Shown one piece after another: positions 49,368 through 60,637 of a stretch of DNA of 64,000 bases. This stretch comes from Osmia lignaria lignaria (taxonomy: Eukaryota; Arthropoda; Insecta; Hymenoptera; Megachilidae). The DNA is taken from NCBI RefSeq assembly GCF_051020975.1, contig NW_027478158.1:30062001-30126000 (forward strand), in the 5' to 3' direction. The position numbers and the translations under genes were made by a program. The number at the start of each line of letters is the position of its first letter. Position 1 is the stretch's first letter. The notes under the pieces are model-generated. The model saw only the letters and a list, made by a program, of their open reading frames with translations. It was not told the DNA's origin and made no database searches.

Positions 49368-49689
49368 TTGCAGATTTATCTCAAGGGAAGGGGCCTGACG
49401 GACATATTTCGAGATATTTCTTCTTCTTGTTGTTCTTCTTCTGCACAGCTAAGCTGGAAGCGGCATTTGCGGCTCGCACTAGTGCAGAGTTATCTCAAAG
49501 AAAGGGGCCACGGTGTTTCTGTATCTCTATTATGTTGGTGTGGCCTCGGAACTTTTAAATATCTTGATATATCTCGAGAACTACGCCTCTGATCGAAAAA
49601 TATCATAGACCATAAAAAGTAGGAAACTCAATTCTTTACAAAAAAGGTCTCTTAACATTTTGCCATAGCTCGCTTCGTTTCCGAGATAT
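49368..49689 (+). repeat. Hybrid monomer (mosaic left, GGAAGCGGC right)
   Basis: It is preceded by AACATTCTGCC, as in the mosaic unit at 52266. It then switches to GGAAGCGGC, GTGTGGCCTCGG and GCCTCTGATCG, as in 36809 and 43250. It lacks the CTCGAGGGAAG that normally starts this class, so the join is inside the unit. Confidence 0.72.
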
Positions 49690-50655
49690 TTGCAGATATA
49701 TCTCAAGGGAAGGGGCCTGACGGACATATTCCGAGATATTTCTTCTTCTTGTTGTTCCTCTTCTGCACAGCTAAGCTGGAAGTGGCATTTGCAGGTCGCA
49801 ATAGTGCAGAGTTATCTCAAAGAAAGGGGCCACGGTGTTTCTGTATCTCTATTATGTTGGTGCGGCTTCGGAACTTTTAAATATCTTGATATATCTCGAG
49901 AACTACGCATCTGATCAAAAAATATCATAGAACATAAAAAGTAGGAAACTTAATTCTCTACAAAAAAGGTCTCTTAACATTTTGCCATAGCTCGCTTCGT
50001 TTCCGAGATATTTGCAGATTTATCTCAAGGGAAGGGGCCTAACGGACATATTTCGAGATATTTCTTCTTCTTGTTGTTCTTCTTCTGCACAGCTAAACTG
50101 GAAGTGGCATTTCCAGCTCGCAATAGTGCAGAGTTATCTCAAAGAAAGGGGCCACGGTGTTTCTGTATCTCTATGATGTTGGTGCGGCTTCGGAACTTTT
50201 AAATATCTCGATATATCTCGAAAACTACGCTTCTGATCAAAAAATATCATACAACATAAATTGTAGGAAACATAATGCTCTACAAAAAAGGTCTCGTAAC
50301 ATTTTGCCATAGCTCGCTTCGTTTCCGAGATATTTGCAGATATATCTCAAGGGAAGGGGCCTGACGGACATATTTCGAGATATTTCTTCTTCTTGTTGTT
50401 CTTCTTCTGCACAGCTAAGCTGGAAGTGGCATTTGCAGCTCGCAATAGTGCAGAGTTCCCTCAAAGAAAGGGGCCACGGTGTGTCTGTATCTCTATTATG
50501 TTGGTGCCCCTTCGGAACTTTTAAATATCTTGATATATCTCGAGAACTACGCATCCGATCAAAAAATATCATAGAACATAAAAAGTAGGAAACTTAATTC
50601 TCTACAAAAAAGGTCTCTTATCATTTTGCCATAGCTCGCTTCGTTTCCGAGATAT

Positions 50656-50977
50656 TTGCAGATTTATCTCGAGGGAAGGGGCCTGACGGACATATTTCGA
50701 GATATTTCTTCTTCTTGTTGTTCCTCTTCTGCACAGCTAAGCTGGAAGTGGCATTTGCAGGTCGCAATAGTGCAGAGTTATCTCAAAGAAAGGGGCCACG
50801 GTGTTTCTGTATCTCTATTATGTTGGTGCGGCTTCGGAACTTTTAAATATCTCGATATATCTCGAAAACTACGCTTCTGATCAAAAAATATCAGAGAACG
50901 TAAATTGTAGGAAACATAATTCTCTACAAAAAAGGTCTCTTAACATTTTGCCATAGCTCGCTTCGTTTCCGAGATAT
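50656..50977 (+). repeat. Hybrid monomer from loss of one unit
   Basis: It starts with ATCTCGAGGGAAG like 47436 but continues with TTCCTCTTCTGC and GCAGGTCGC like 47758. In the other copies these two are adjacent separate monomers. One unit's worth of DNA has been removed by an exchange inside the unit, before about 50,720. Confidence 0.78.
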
Positions 50978-51299
50978 TTGCAGAGTTATCTCAAGGGAAG
51001 GGGCCTGACGGACATATTTCGAGATATTTCTTCTTCTTGTTGTTCTTCTTCTGCACAGCTAAGCTGGAAGTGGCATTTGCAGCTCGCAATAGTGCAGAGT
51101 TATCTCAAAGAAAGGGGCCACGGTGTTTCTGTATCTCTATTATGTTGGTGCGGCTTCGGAACTTTTAAATATCTTGATATATCTCGAGAACTACGCATCT
51201 GATCAAAAAATATCGTAGAACATAAAAAGTAGGAAACTTAATTCTCTACAAATAAGGTCGCTTCACATTTTGCCATAGCTCGCTTGGTTTCCGAGATAT

Positions 51300-51621
51300 T
51301 TGCAGATTTATCTCAAGGGAAGGGGCCTGACGGACATATTTCGAGATATTTCTTCTTCTTGTTGTTCTTCTTCTGCACAGCTAAGCTGGAAGTGGCATTT
51401 GCAGCTCGCAATAGTGCAGAGTTACCTCAAAGAAAGGGGCCACGGTGTGTCTGTATCTCTATTATGTTGGTGCGGCTTCGGAACTTTTAAATATCTTGAT
51501 ATATCTCGAGAACTGCGCATCTGATCAAAAAATATCATAGAACACAAAAAGTAGGAAACTTAATTCTCTACAAAAAAGGTCTCTTAACATTTTGCCATAG
51601 CTCGCTTCGTTTCCGAGATAT
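51300..51621 (+). repeat. Marker monomer with CTTGGTTTCCG linker (copy 4 of 5)
   Basis: It matches copy 3 (48402) at an exact nine-monomer offset, including GTGCGGCTTCGG and the following GGGGTCTGACGG unit. Confidence 0.88.
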
Positions 51622-52587
51622 TTGCAGATTTATCTCAAGGGAAGGGGTCTGACGGACATATTTCGAGATATTTCTTCTTCTTGTTGTTCTTCTTCTGCAC
51701 AGCTAAGCTGGAAGTGGCATTTGCAGCGCGCAATAGTGCAGAGTTATCTCAAAGAAAGGGGCCACGGTGTTTCTGTATCTCTATTATGTTGGTGCGGCTT
51801 CGGAACTTTTAAATATCTTGATATATCTCGAGAACTACGCATCTGATTAAAAAATATCATAGAACATAAAAAGTAGGAAACTTAATTCTCTACAAAAAAC
51901 GTCTCTTAACATTTTGCCATAGCTCGCTTCGTTTCCGAGATATTTGCAGATTTATCTCAAGGGAAGGGGCCTAACGGACATATTTCGAGATATTTCTTCT
52001 TCTTGTTGTTCTTCTTCTGCACAGCTAAGCTGGAAGTGGCATTTGCGGCTCGCACTAGTGCAGAGTTATCTCAAAGAAAGGGGCCACGGTGTTTCTGTAT
52101 CCCTATTATGTTGGTGCGGCTTCGGAACTTTTAAATATCTCGATATATCTCGAGAACTACGCTTCTGATCAAAAAATATCATAGAACATAAATTGTAGGA
52201 AACATAATTCTCTACAAAAAACGTCTCTTAACATTCTGCCATAGCTCGCTTCGTTTCCGAGATATTTGCAGATTTATCTCAAGGGAAGGGGCCTGACGGA
52301 CATATTTCGAGATATTTCTTCTTCTTGTTGTTCTTCTTCTGCACAGCTAAGCTGGAAGTGGCATTTGCGGCTCGCACTAGTGCAGAGTTATCTCAAAGAA
52401 AGGGGCCACGGTGTTTCTGTATCCCTATTATGTTGGTGCGGCTTCGGAACTTTTAAATATCTCGATATATCTCGAGAACTACGCTTCTGATCAAAAAATA
52501 TCATAGAACATAAATTGTAGGAAACATAATTCTCTACAAAAAAGGTCTCTTAAGATTTTGCCATAGCTCGCTTCGTTTCCGAGATAT

Positions 52588-55500
52588 TTGCAGATATATC
52601 TCAAGGGAAGGGGCCTGACGGACATATTTCGAGATATTTCTTCTTCTTGTTGTTCTTCTTCTGCACAGCTAAGCTGGAAGTGGCATTTGCGGCTCGCACT
52701 AGTGCACAGTTATCTCAAAGAAAGGGGCCACGGTGTTTCTGTATCTCTATTATGTTGGTGCGGCTTCGGAACTTTTAAATATCTCGATATATCTCGAAAA
52801 CTACGCTTCTGATCAAAAAATATCATAGAACATAAATTGTAGGAAACATAATTCTCTACAAAAAAGGTCTCTTAACATTTTGCCATAGCTCGCTTCGTTT
52901 CCGAGATATTTGCAGATATATCTCAAGGGAAGGGGCCTGACGGACATATTTCGAGATATTTCTTCTTCTTGTTGTTCTTCTTCTGCACAGCTAAGCTGGA
53001 AGTGGCATTTGCGGCTCGCACTAGTGCAGAGTTATCTCAAAGAAAGGGGCCACGGTGTTTCTGTATCCCTATTATGTTGGTGCGGCTTCGGAACTTTTAA
53101 ATATCTCGATATATCTCGAGAACTACGCTTCTGATCAGAAAATATCATAGAACATGAAAAGTAGGAAACTTAATTCTCTACAAAAAAGGTCTCTTAACAT
53201 TTTGCCATAGCTCTCTTCGTTTCCGAGATATTTGCAGATTTATCTCAAGGGAAGGGGCCTGACGGACATATTTCGAGATATTTCTTCTTCTTGTTGTTCT
53301 TTTTCTGCACAGCTAAGCTGGAAGTGGCATTTGCGGCTCGCACTAGTGCAGAGTTATCTCAAAGAAAGGGGCCACGGTGTTTCTGTATCCCTATTATGTT
53401 GGTGCGGCTTCGGAACTTTTAAATATCTCGATATATCTCGAGAACTACGCTTCTGATCAAAAAATATCATAGAACATAAATTGTAGGAAACATAATTCTC
53501 TACAAAAAACGTCTCTTAACATTCTGCCATAGCTCGCTTCGTTTCCGAGATATTTGCAGATTTATCTCAAGGGAAGGGGCCTAACGAACATATTTCGAGA
53601 TATTTCTTCTTCTTGTTGTTCTTCTTCTGCACAGCTAAACTGGAAGTGGCATTTCCAGCTCGCAATAGTGCAGAGTTATCTCAAAGAAAGGGGCCACGGT
53701 GTTTCTGTATCTCTATTATGTTGGTGCGGCTTCGGAACTTTTAAATATCTCGATATATCTCGAAAACTACGCTTCTGATCAAAAAATATCATAGAACATA
53801 AATTGTAGGAAACATAATTCTCTACAAAAAAGGTCTCTTAACATTTTGCCATAGCTCGCTTCGTTTCCGAGATATTTGCAGATATATCTCAAGGGAAGGG
53901 GCCTGACGGACATATTTCGAGATATTTCTTCTTCTTGTTGTTCTTCTTCTGCACAGCTAAGCTGGAAGTGGCATTTGCAGCGCGCAATAGTGCAGAGTTA
54001 TCTCAAAGAAAGGGGCCACGGTGTTTCTGTATCTCTATTATGTTGGTGCGGCTTCGGAACTTTTAAATATCTTGATATATCTCGAGAACTACGCATCTGA
54101 ACAAAAAATATCATACAACATAAAAAGTAGGAAACATGATTCTCCAGAAAAAAGGTCTCTTAACATTTTGCCATAGCTCGCTTCGTTTCCGAGATATTTG
54201 CAGATATATCTCAAGGGAAGGGGCCTGACGGACATATTTCGAGATATTTCTTCTTCTTGTTGTTCTTCTTCTGCACAGCTAAGCTGGAAGTGGCATTTGC
54301 GGCTCGCACTAGTGCACAGTTATCTCAAAGAAAGGGGCCACGGTGTTTCTGTATCTCTATTATGTTGGTGCGGCTTCGGAACTTTTAAATATCTCGATAT
54401 ATCTCGAAAACTACGCTTCTGATCAAAAAATATCATAGAACATAAATTGTAGGAAACATAATTCTCTACAAAAAAGGTCTCTTAACATTTTGCCATAGCT
54501 CGCTTCGTTTCCGAGATATTTGCAGATATATCTCAAGGGAAGGGGCCTGACGGACATATTTCGAGATATTTCTTCTTCTTGTTGTTCTTCTTCTGCACAG
54601 CTAAGCTGGAAGTGGCATTTGCGGCTCGCACTAGTGCAGAGTTATCTCAAAGAAAGGGGCCACGGTGTTTCTGTATCCCTATTATGTTGGTGCGGCTTCG
54701 GAACTTTTAAATATCTCGATATATCTCGAGAACTACGCTTCTGATCAGAAAATATCATAGAACATGAAAAGTAGGAAACTTAATTCTCTACAAAAAAGGT
54801 CTCTTAACATTTTGCCATAGCTCTCTTCGTTTCCGAGATATTTGCAGATTTATCTCAAGGGAAGGGGCCTGACGGACATATTTCGAGATATTTCTTCTTC
54901 TTGTTGTTCTTTTTCTGCACAGCTAAGCTGGAAGTGGCATTTGCGGCTCGCACTAGTGCAGAGTTATCTCAAAGAAAGGGGCCACGGTGTTTCTGTATCC
55001 CTATTATGTTGGTGCGGCTTCGGAACTTTTAAATATCTCGATATATCTCGAGAACTACGCTTCTGATCAAAAAATATCATAGAACATAAATTGTAGGAAA
55101 CATAATTCTCTACAAAAAACGTCTCTTAACATTCTGCCATAGCTCGCTTCGTTTCCGAGATATTTGCAGATTTATCTCAAGGGAAGGGGCCTAACGAACA
55201 TATTTCGAGATATTTCTTCTTCTTGTTGTTCTTCTTCTGCACAGCTAAACTGGAAGTGGCATTTCCAGCTCGCAATAGTGCAGAGTTATCTCAAAGAAAG
55301 GGGCCACGGTGTTTCTGTATCTCTATTATGTTGGTGCGGCTTCGGAACTTTTAAATATCTCGATATATCTCGACCACTACGCTTCTGATCAAAAAATATC
55401 ATAGAACATAAATTGTAGGAAACATAATTCTCGACAAAAAAGGTCTCTTAACATTTTGCCATAGCTCGCTTTCTTTCCGAGATATTTGCAGATATATCTC

Positions 55501-55807
55501 AAGGGAAGGGGCCTGACGGACATATTTCGAGATATTTCTTCTTCTTGTTGTTCTTCTTCTGCACAGCTAAGCTGGAAGTGGCATTTGCGGCTCGCACTAG
55601 TGCACAGTTATCTCAAAGAAAGGGGCCACGGTGTTTCTGTATCTCTATTATGTTGGTGCGGCTTCGGAACTTTTAAATATCTCGATATATCTCGAAAACT
55701 ACGCTTCTGATCAAAAAATATCATAGAACATAAATTGTAGGAAACATAATTCTCTACAAAAAAGGTCTCTTAACATTTTGCCATAGCTCGCTTCGTTTCC
55801 GAGATAT
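52588..55807 (+). repeat. 1,610 bp pentamer followed by a 1,288 bp tetramer version
   Basis: The units at 52588 (TAGTGCACAGTTATC), 52910, 53232 (TTGTTCTTTTTCTGC, after GATCAGAAAATATC) and 53554 (CCTAACGAACAT) recur at 54198, 54520, 54842 and 55164. 53876 (GCAGCGCGC) is skipped in the second round, so 55486 starts a third round after four units. 55164 ends in CTCGACCACTACG and 53554 in CTCGAAAACTACG. Confidence 0.86.
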
Positions 55808-58705
55808 TTGCAGATATATCTCAAGGGAAGGGGCCTGACGGACATATTTCGAGATATTTCTTCTTCTTGTTGTTCTTCTTCTGCACAGCTAAGCTGGAAG
55901 TGGCATTTGCGGCTCGCACTAGTGCAGAGTTATCTCAAAGAAAGGGGCCACGGTGTTTCTGTATCCCTATTATGTTGGTGCGGCTTCGGAACTTTTAAAT
56001 ATCTCGATATATCTCGAGAACTACGCTTCTGATCAAAAAATATCATAGAACACAAATTGTAGGAAACATAATTCTCTACAAAAAAGGTCTCTTAACATTT
56101 TGCCATAGCTCGCTTCGTTTCCGAGATATTTGCAGATATATCTCAAGGGAAGGGGCCTGACGGACATATTTCGAGATATTTCTTCTTCTTGTTGTTCTTC
56201 TTCTGCACAGCTAAGCTGGAAGTGGCATTTACAGCTCGGAATAGTGCAGAGTTATCTCAAAGAGAGGGGCCACGGTGTTTCTGTATCTCTATTATGTTGG
56301 TGCGGCTTCGGAACTTTTAAATATCTTGATATATCTCGAGAACTACGCATCTGATCAAAAAATATCATAGAACATAAAAAGTAGGAAACTTAATTCTCTA
56401 CAAAAAAGGTCTCTTAACATTTTGCCATAGCTCGCTTCGTTTCCGAGATATTTGCAGATTTATCTCAAGGGAAGGGGCCTAACGGACATATTTCGAGATA
56501 TTTCTTCTTCTTGTTGTTCTTCTTCTGCACAGCTAAACTGGAAGTGGCATATGCGGCTCGCACTAGTGCAGCGTTATCTCAAAGAAAGGGGCCACGGTGT
56601 TTCTGTATCCCTATTATGTTGGTGCGGCTTCGGAACTTTTAAATATCTCGATATATCTCGAGAACTACGCTTCTGATCAAAAAATATCATAGAACATAAA
56701 TTGTAGGAAACATAATTCTCTACAAAAAAGGTCTCTTATCATTTTGCCATAGCTCGCTTCGTTTCCGAGATATTTGCAGATATATCTCAAGGGAAGGGGC
56801 CTGACGGACATATTTCGAGATATTTCTTCTTCTTGATGTTCTTCTTCTGCACAGCTAAGCTGGAAGTGGCATTTACAGCTCGGAATAGTGCAGAGTTATC
56901 TCAAAGAAAGGGGCCACGGTGTTTCTGTATCTCTATTATGTTGGTGCGGCTTCGGAACTTTTAAATATCTTGATATATCTCGAGAACTACGCATCTGATC
57001 AAAAAATATCATAGAGCATAAAAAGTAGAAAACTTAATTCTCTACAAAAAAGGTCTCTTAACATTTTGCCATAGCTCGCTTCATTTCCGAGATATTTGCA
57101 GATTTATCTCAAGGGAAGGGGCCTAACGGACATATTTCGAGATATTTCTTCTTCTTGTTGTTCTTCTTCTGCACAGCTAAACTGGAAGTGGCATTTCCAG
57201 CTCGCAATAGTGCAGAGTTATCTCAAAGAGAGGGGCCACGGTGTTTCTGTATCTCTATTATGTTGGTGCGGCTTCGGAACTTTTAAATATCTTGATATAT
57301 CTCGAGAACTACGCATCTGATCAAAAAATATCATAGAACATGAAAAGTAGGAAACTTAATTCTCTACAAAAAAGGTCTCTTAACATTTTGCCATAGCTCT
57401 CTCCGTTTCCGAGATATTTGCAGATTTATCTCAAGGGAAGGGGCCTGACGGACATATTTCGAGATATTTCTTCTTCTTGTTGTTCCTCTTCTGCACAGCT
57501 AAGCTGGAAGTGGCATTTGCGGCTCGCACTAGTGCAGAGTTATCTCAAAGAAAGGGGCCACGGTGTTTCTGTATCCCTATTATGTTGGTGCGGCTTCGGA
57601 ACTTTTAAATATCTCGATATATCTCGAGAACTACGCTTCTGATCAAAAAATATCATAGAACATAAATTGTAGGAAACATAATTCTCTACAAAAAACGCCT
57701 CTTAACATTTTGCCATAGCTCGCTTCGTTTCCGAGATATTTGCAGATTCAGCTCAAAGGAACTGGCCTGACGGACATATTTCGAGATATTTCTTCTTCTT
57801 TTTGTTCTTCCTCTGCACAGCTAAGCTGGAAGTTGCATTTGCAGCTCGCAATAGTGCAGAGTTATCTCAAAGAAAGGGGCCACGGTGTTTCTGTATCTCT
57901 ATTATGTTGGTGCGGCTTCTGAACTTTTAAATATCTTGATATATCTCGAGAACTACGCATCTGATCAAAAAATATCATAGAACATAAAAAGCAGGAAACT
58001 TAATTCTCTACAAAAAAGGTCTCTTAACATTTTGCCATAGCTCGCTTCGTTTCCGAGATATTTGCAGATTTATCTCAAGGGAAGGGGCCTGACGGACATA
58101 TTTCGAGATATTTCTTCTTCTTGTTGTTCTTCTTCTGCACAGCTAAGCTGGAAGTGGCATTTGCAGCGCGCAATAGTGCAGAGTTATCTCAAAGAAAGGG
58201 GCCACGGTGTCTCTGTATCTCTATTATGTTGGTGCGGCTTCGGAACTTTTAAACATCTTGATATATCTCGAGAACTACGCATCTGATCAAAAAATATCAT
58301 ACTACATAAAAAGTAGGAAACTTATTTCTCTACAAGAAAGGTCTCTAAACATTTTGCCATAGCTCGCTTCGTTTCCGAGATATTTGCAGATTTATCTCAA
58401 GGGAAGGGGCCTGACGGACATATTTCGAAATATTTCTTCTTCTTGTTGTTCTTCTTCTGCACAGCTAAGCTGGAAGTGGCATTTGCAGCTCGCAATAGTG
58501 CAGAGTTATCTCAAAGAAAGGGGCCACGGTGTTTCTGTATCTCTATTATGTTGGTGCGGCTTCGGAACTTTTAAATATCTTGATATATCTCGAGAACTAC
58601 GCATCTGATCAAAAAATATCATAGAACATGAAAAGTAGGAAACTTAATTCTCTACAAAAGAGGTCTCTTAACATTTTGCCATACCTCGCTTCGTTTCCGA
58701 GATAT

Positions 58706-59349
58706 TTGCAGATATATCTCAAGGGAAGGGGCCTGACGGACATATTTCGAGATATTTCTTCTTCTTGTTGTTCTTCTTCTGCACAGCTAAGCTGGAAGTG
58801 GCATTTGCGGCTCGCACTAGTGCACAGTTATCTCAAAGAAAGGGGCCACGGTGTTTCTGTATCTCTATTATGTTGGTGCGTCTTCGGAACTTTTAAATAT
58901 CTCGATATATCTCGAAAACTACGCTTCTGATCAAAAAATATCATAGAACATAAATTGTAGGAAACATAATTCTCTACAAAAAACGTCTCTTAACATTTTG
59001 CCATAGCTCGCTTCGTTTCCGAGATATTTGCAGATTCAGCTCAAAGGAACTGGCCTGACGGACATATTTCGAGATATTTCTTCTTCTTGTTGTTCTTCCT
59101 CTGCACAGCTAAGCTGGTAGTGGCATTTGCAGTTCGCAATAGTGCAGAGTTATCTCAAAGAAAGGGGCCACGGTGTTTCTGTATCTCTATTATGTTGGTG
59201 CGGCTTCGGAACTTTTAAATATCTTGATATATCTCGAGAACTACGCCTCTGATCGAAAAATATCATACAACATAAAAAGTCGGAAACTTAATTCTCTACA
59301 AAAAAGGTCTCCTAACATTTTGCCATAGCTCGCTTCGTTTCCGAGATAT
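58706..59349 (+). repeat. Two-monomer block shared with 23612-24255
   Basis: The unit at 58706 has TAGTGCACAGTTATC and the rare GTGCGTCTTCGG, and is followed by a gamma copy with an AAAAAACGTC linker. The only other GTGCGTCTTCGG unit is at 23612, also followed by a gamma copy. The two are 109 monomers apart, so this is a long-range copy. Identity fades in the gamma unit. Confidence 0.75.
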
Positions 59350-60315
59350 TTGCAGATTTATCTCAAGGGAAGGGGTCTGACGGACATATTTCGAGATATT
59401 TCTTCTTCTTGTTGTTCTTCTTCTGCACAGCTAAGCTGGAAGTGGCATTTGCAGCGCGCAATAGTGCAGAGTTATCTCAAAGAAAGGGGCCACGGTGTTT
59501 CTGTATCTCTATTATGTTGGTGCGGCTTCGGAACTTTTAAATATCTTGATATATCTCGAGAACTACGCATCTGATCAAAAAATATCATAGAACATAAAAA
59601 GTAGGAAACTTAATTCTCTACAAAAAAGGTCTCTTAACATTTTGCCATAGCTCGCTTCGTTTCCGAGATATTTGCAGATTTATCTCAAGGGAAGGGGCCT
59701 AACGGACATATTTCGAGATATTTCTTCTTCTTGTTGTTCTTCTTCTGCACAGCTAAACTGGAAGTGGCATTTCCAGCTCGCAATAGTGCAGAGTTATCTC
59801 AAAGAAAGGGGCCACGGTGTTTCTGTATCTCTATGATGTTGGTGCGGCTTCGGAACTTTTAAATATCTCGATATATCTCGAAAACTACGCTTCTGATCAA
59901 AAAATATCAGAGAACGTAAATTGTAGGAAACATAATTCTCTACAAAAAAGGTCTCTTAACATTTTGCCATAGCTCGCTTCGTTTCCGAGATATTTGCAGA
60001 TTTATCTCAAGGGAAGGGGCCTGACGGACATATTTCGAGATATTTCTTCTTCTTGTTGTTCTTCTTCTGCACAGCTAAGCTGGAAGTGGCATTTGCAGCT
60101 CGCAATAGTGCAGAGTTATCTCAAAGAAAGGGGCCACGGTGTTTCTGTATCTCTATTATGTTGGTGCGGCTTCGGAACTTTTAAATATCTTGATATATCT
60201 CGAGAACTACGCATCTGATCAAAAAATATCGTAGAACATAAAAAGTAGGAAACTTAATTCTCTACAAATAAGGTCGCTTCACATTTTGCCATAGCTCGCT
60301 TGGTTTCCGAGATAT

Positions 60316-60637
60316 TTGCAGATTTATCTCAAGGGATGGGGCCTGACGGACATATTTCGAGATATTCCTTCTTCTTGTTGTTCTTCTTCTGCACAGCTAA
60401 GCTGGAAGTGGCATTTGCAGCTCGCAATAGTGCAGAGTTACCTCAAAGAAAGGGGCCACGGTGTGTCTGTATCTCTATTATGTTGGTGCCGCTTCGGAAC
60501 TTTTAAATATCTGGATATATCTCGAGAACTGCGCATCTGATCAAAAAATATCATAGAACACAAAAAGTAGGAAACTTAATTCTCTACAAAAAAGGTCTCT
60601 TAACATTTTGCCATAGCTCGCTTCGTTTCCGAGATAT
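60316..60637 (+). repeat. Marker monomer with CTTGGTTTCCG linker (copy 5 of 5)
   Basis: It has the same marker changes as 34877 and 37775 (GTGCCGCTTCGG, ATCTGGATAT), plus private GGGATGGGGCC and GATATTCCTTC. The preceding unit (59994), with its ATCAGAGAACG linker, matches 37453. Confidence 0.86.

Larger units (their letters stand above)
47758..52587 (+). repeat. 2,898 bp nonameric offset repeat
   Basis: About 47,820-49,450 recurs at about 50,720-52,350, offset nine monomers. Shared marks are GCAGGTCGC, ATCAGAGAACG, TTGCAGAGTTATC, the CTTGGTTTCCG marker unit, GCATCTGATTAAAAAATA, CCTAACGGAC and AACATTCTGCC. The left limit is inside the hybrid unit 50656 and the right limit inside 49368/52266, where GGAAGCGGC replaces GGAAGTGGC. 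Confidence 0.87.

Noticed and set aside
50237..50572. 111-codon open frame on the - strand
   Set aside because: It arises because single substitutions remove stops across one monomer junction. It lies wholly inside the satellite and has no counterpart of the same length in sister copies.
58628..58930. 100-codon open frame on the + strand starting at ATG
   Set aside because: The CATGAAAAG linker variant supplies an ATG, and ATACCTCGC replaces the usual ATAGCTCGC stop. Both are ordinary satellite variants.
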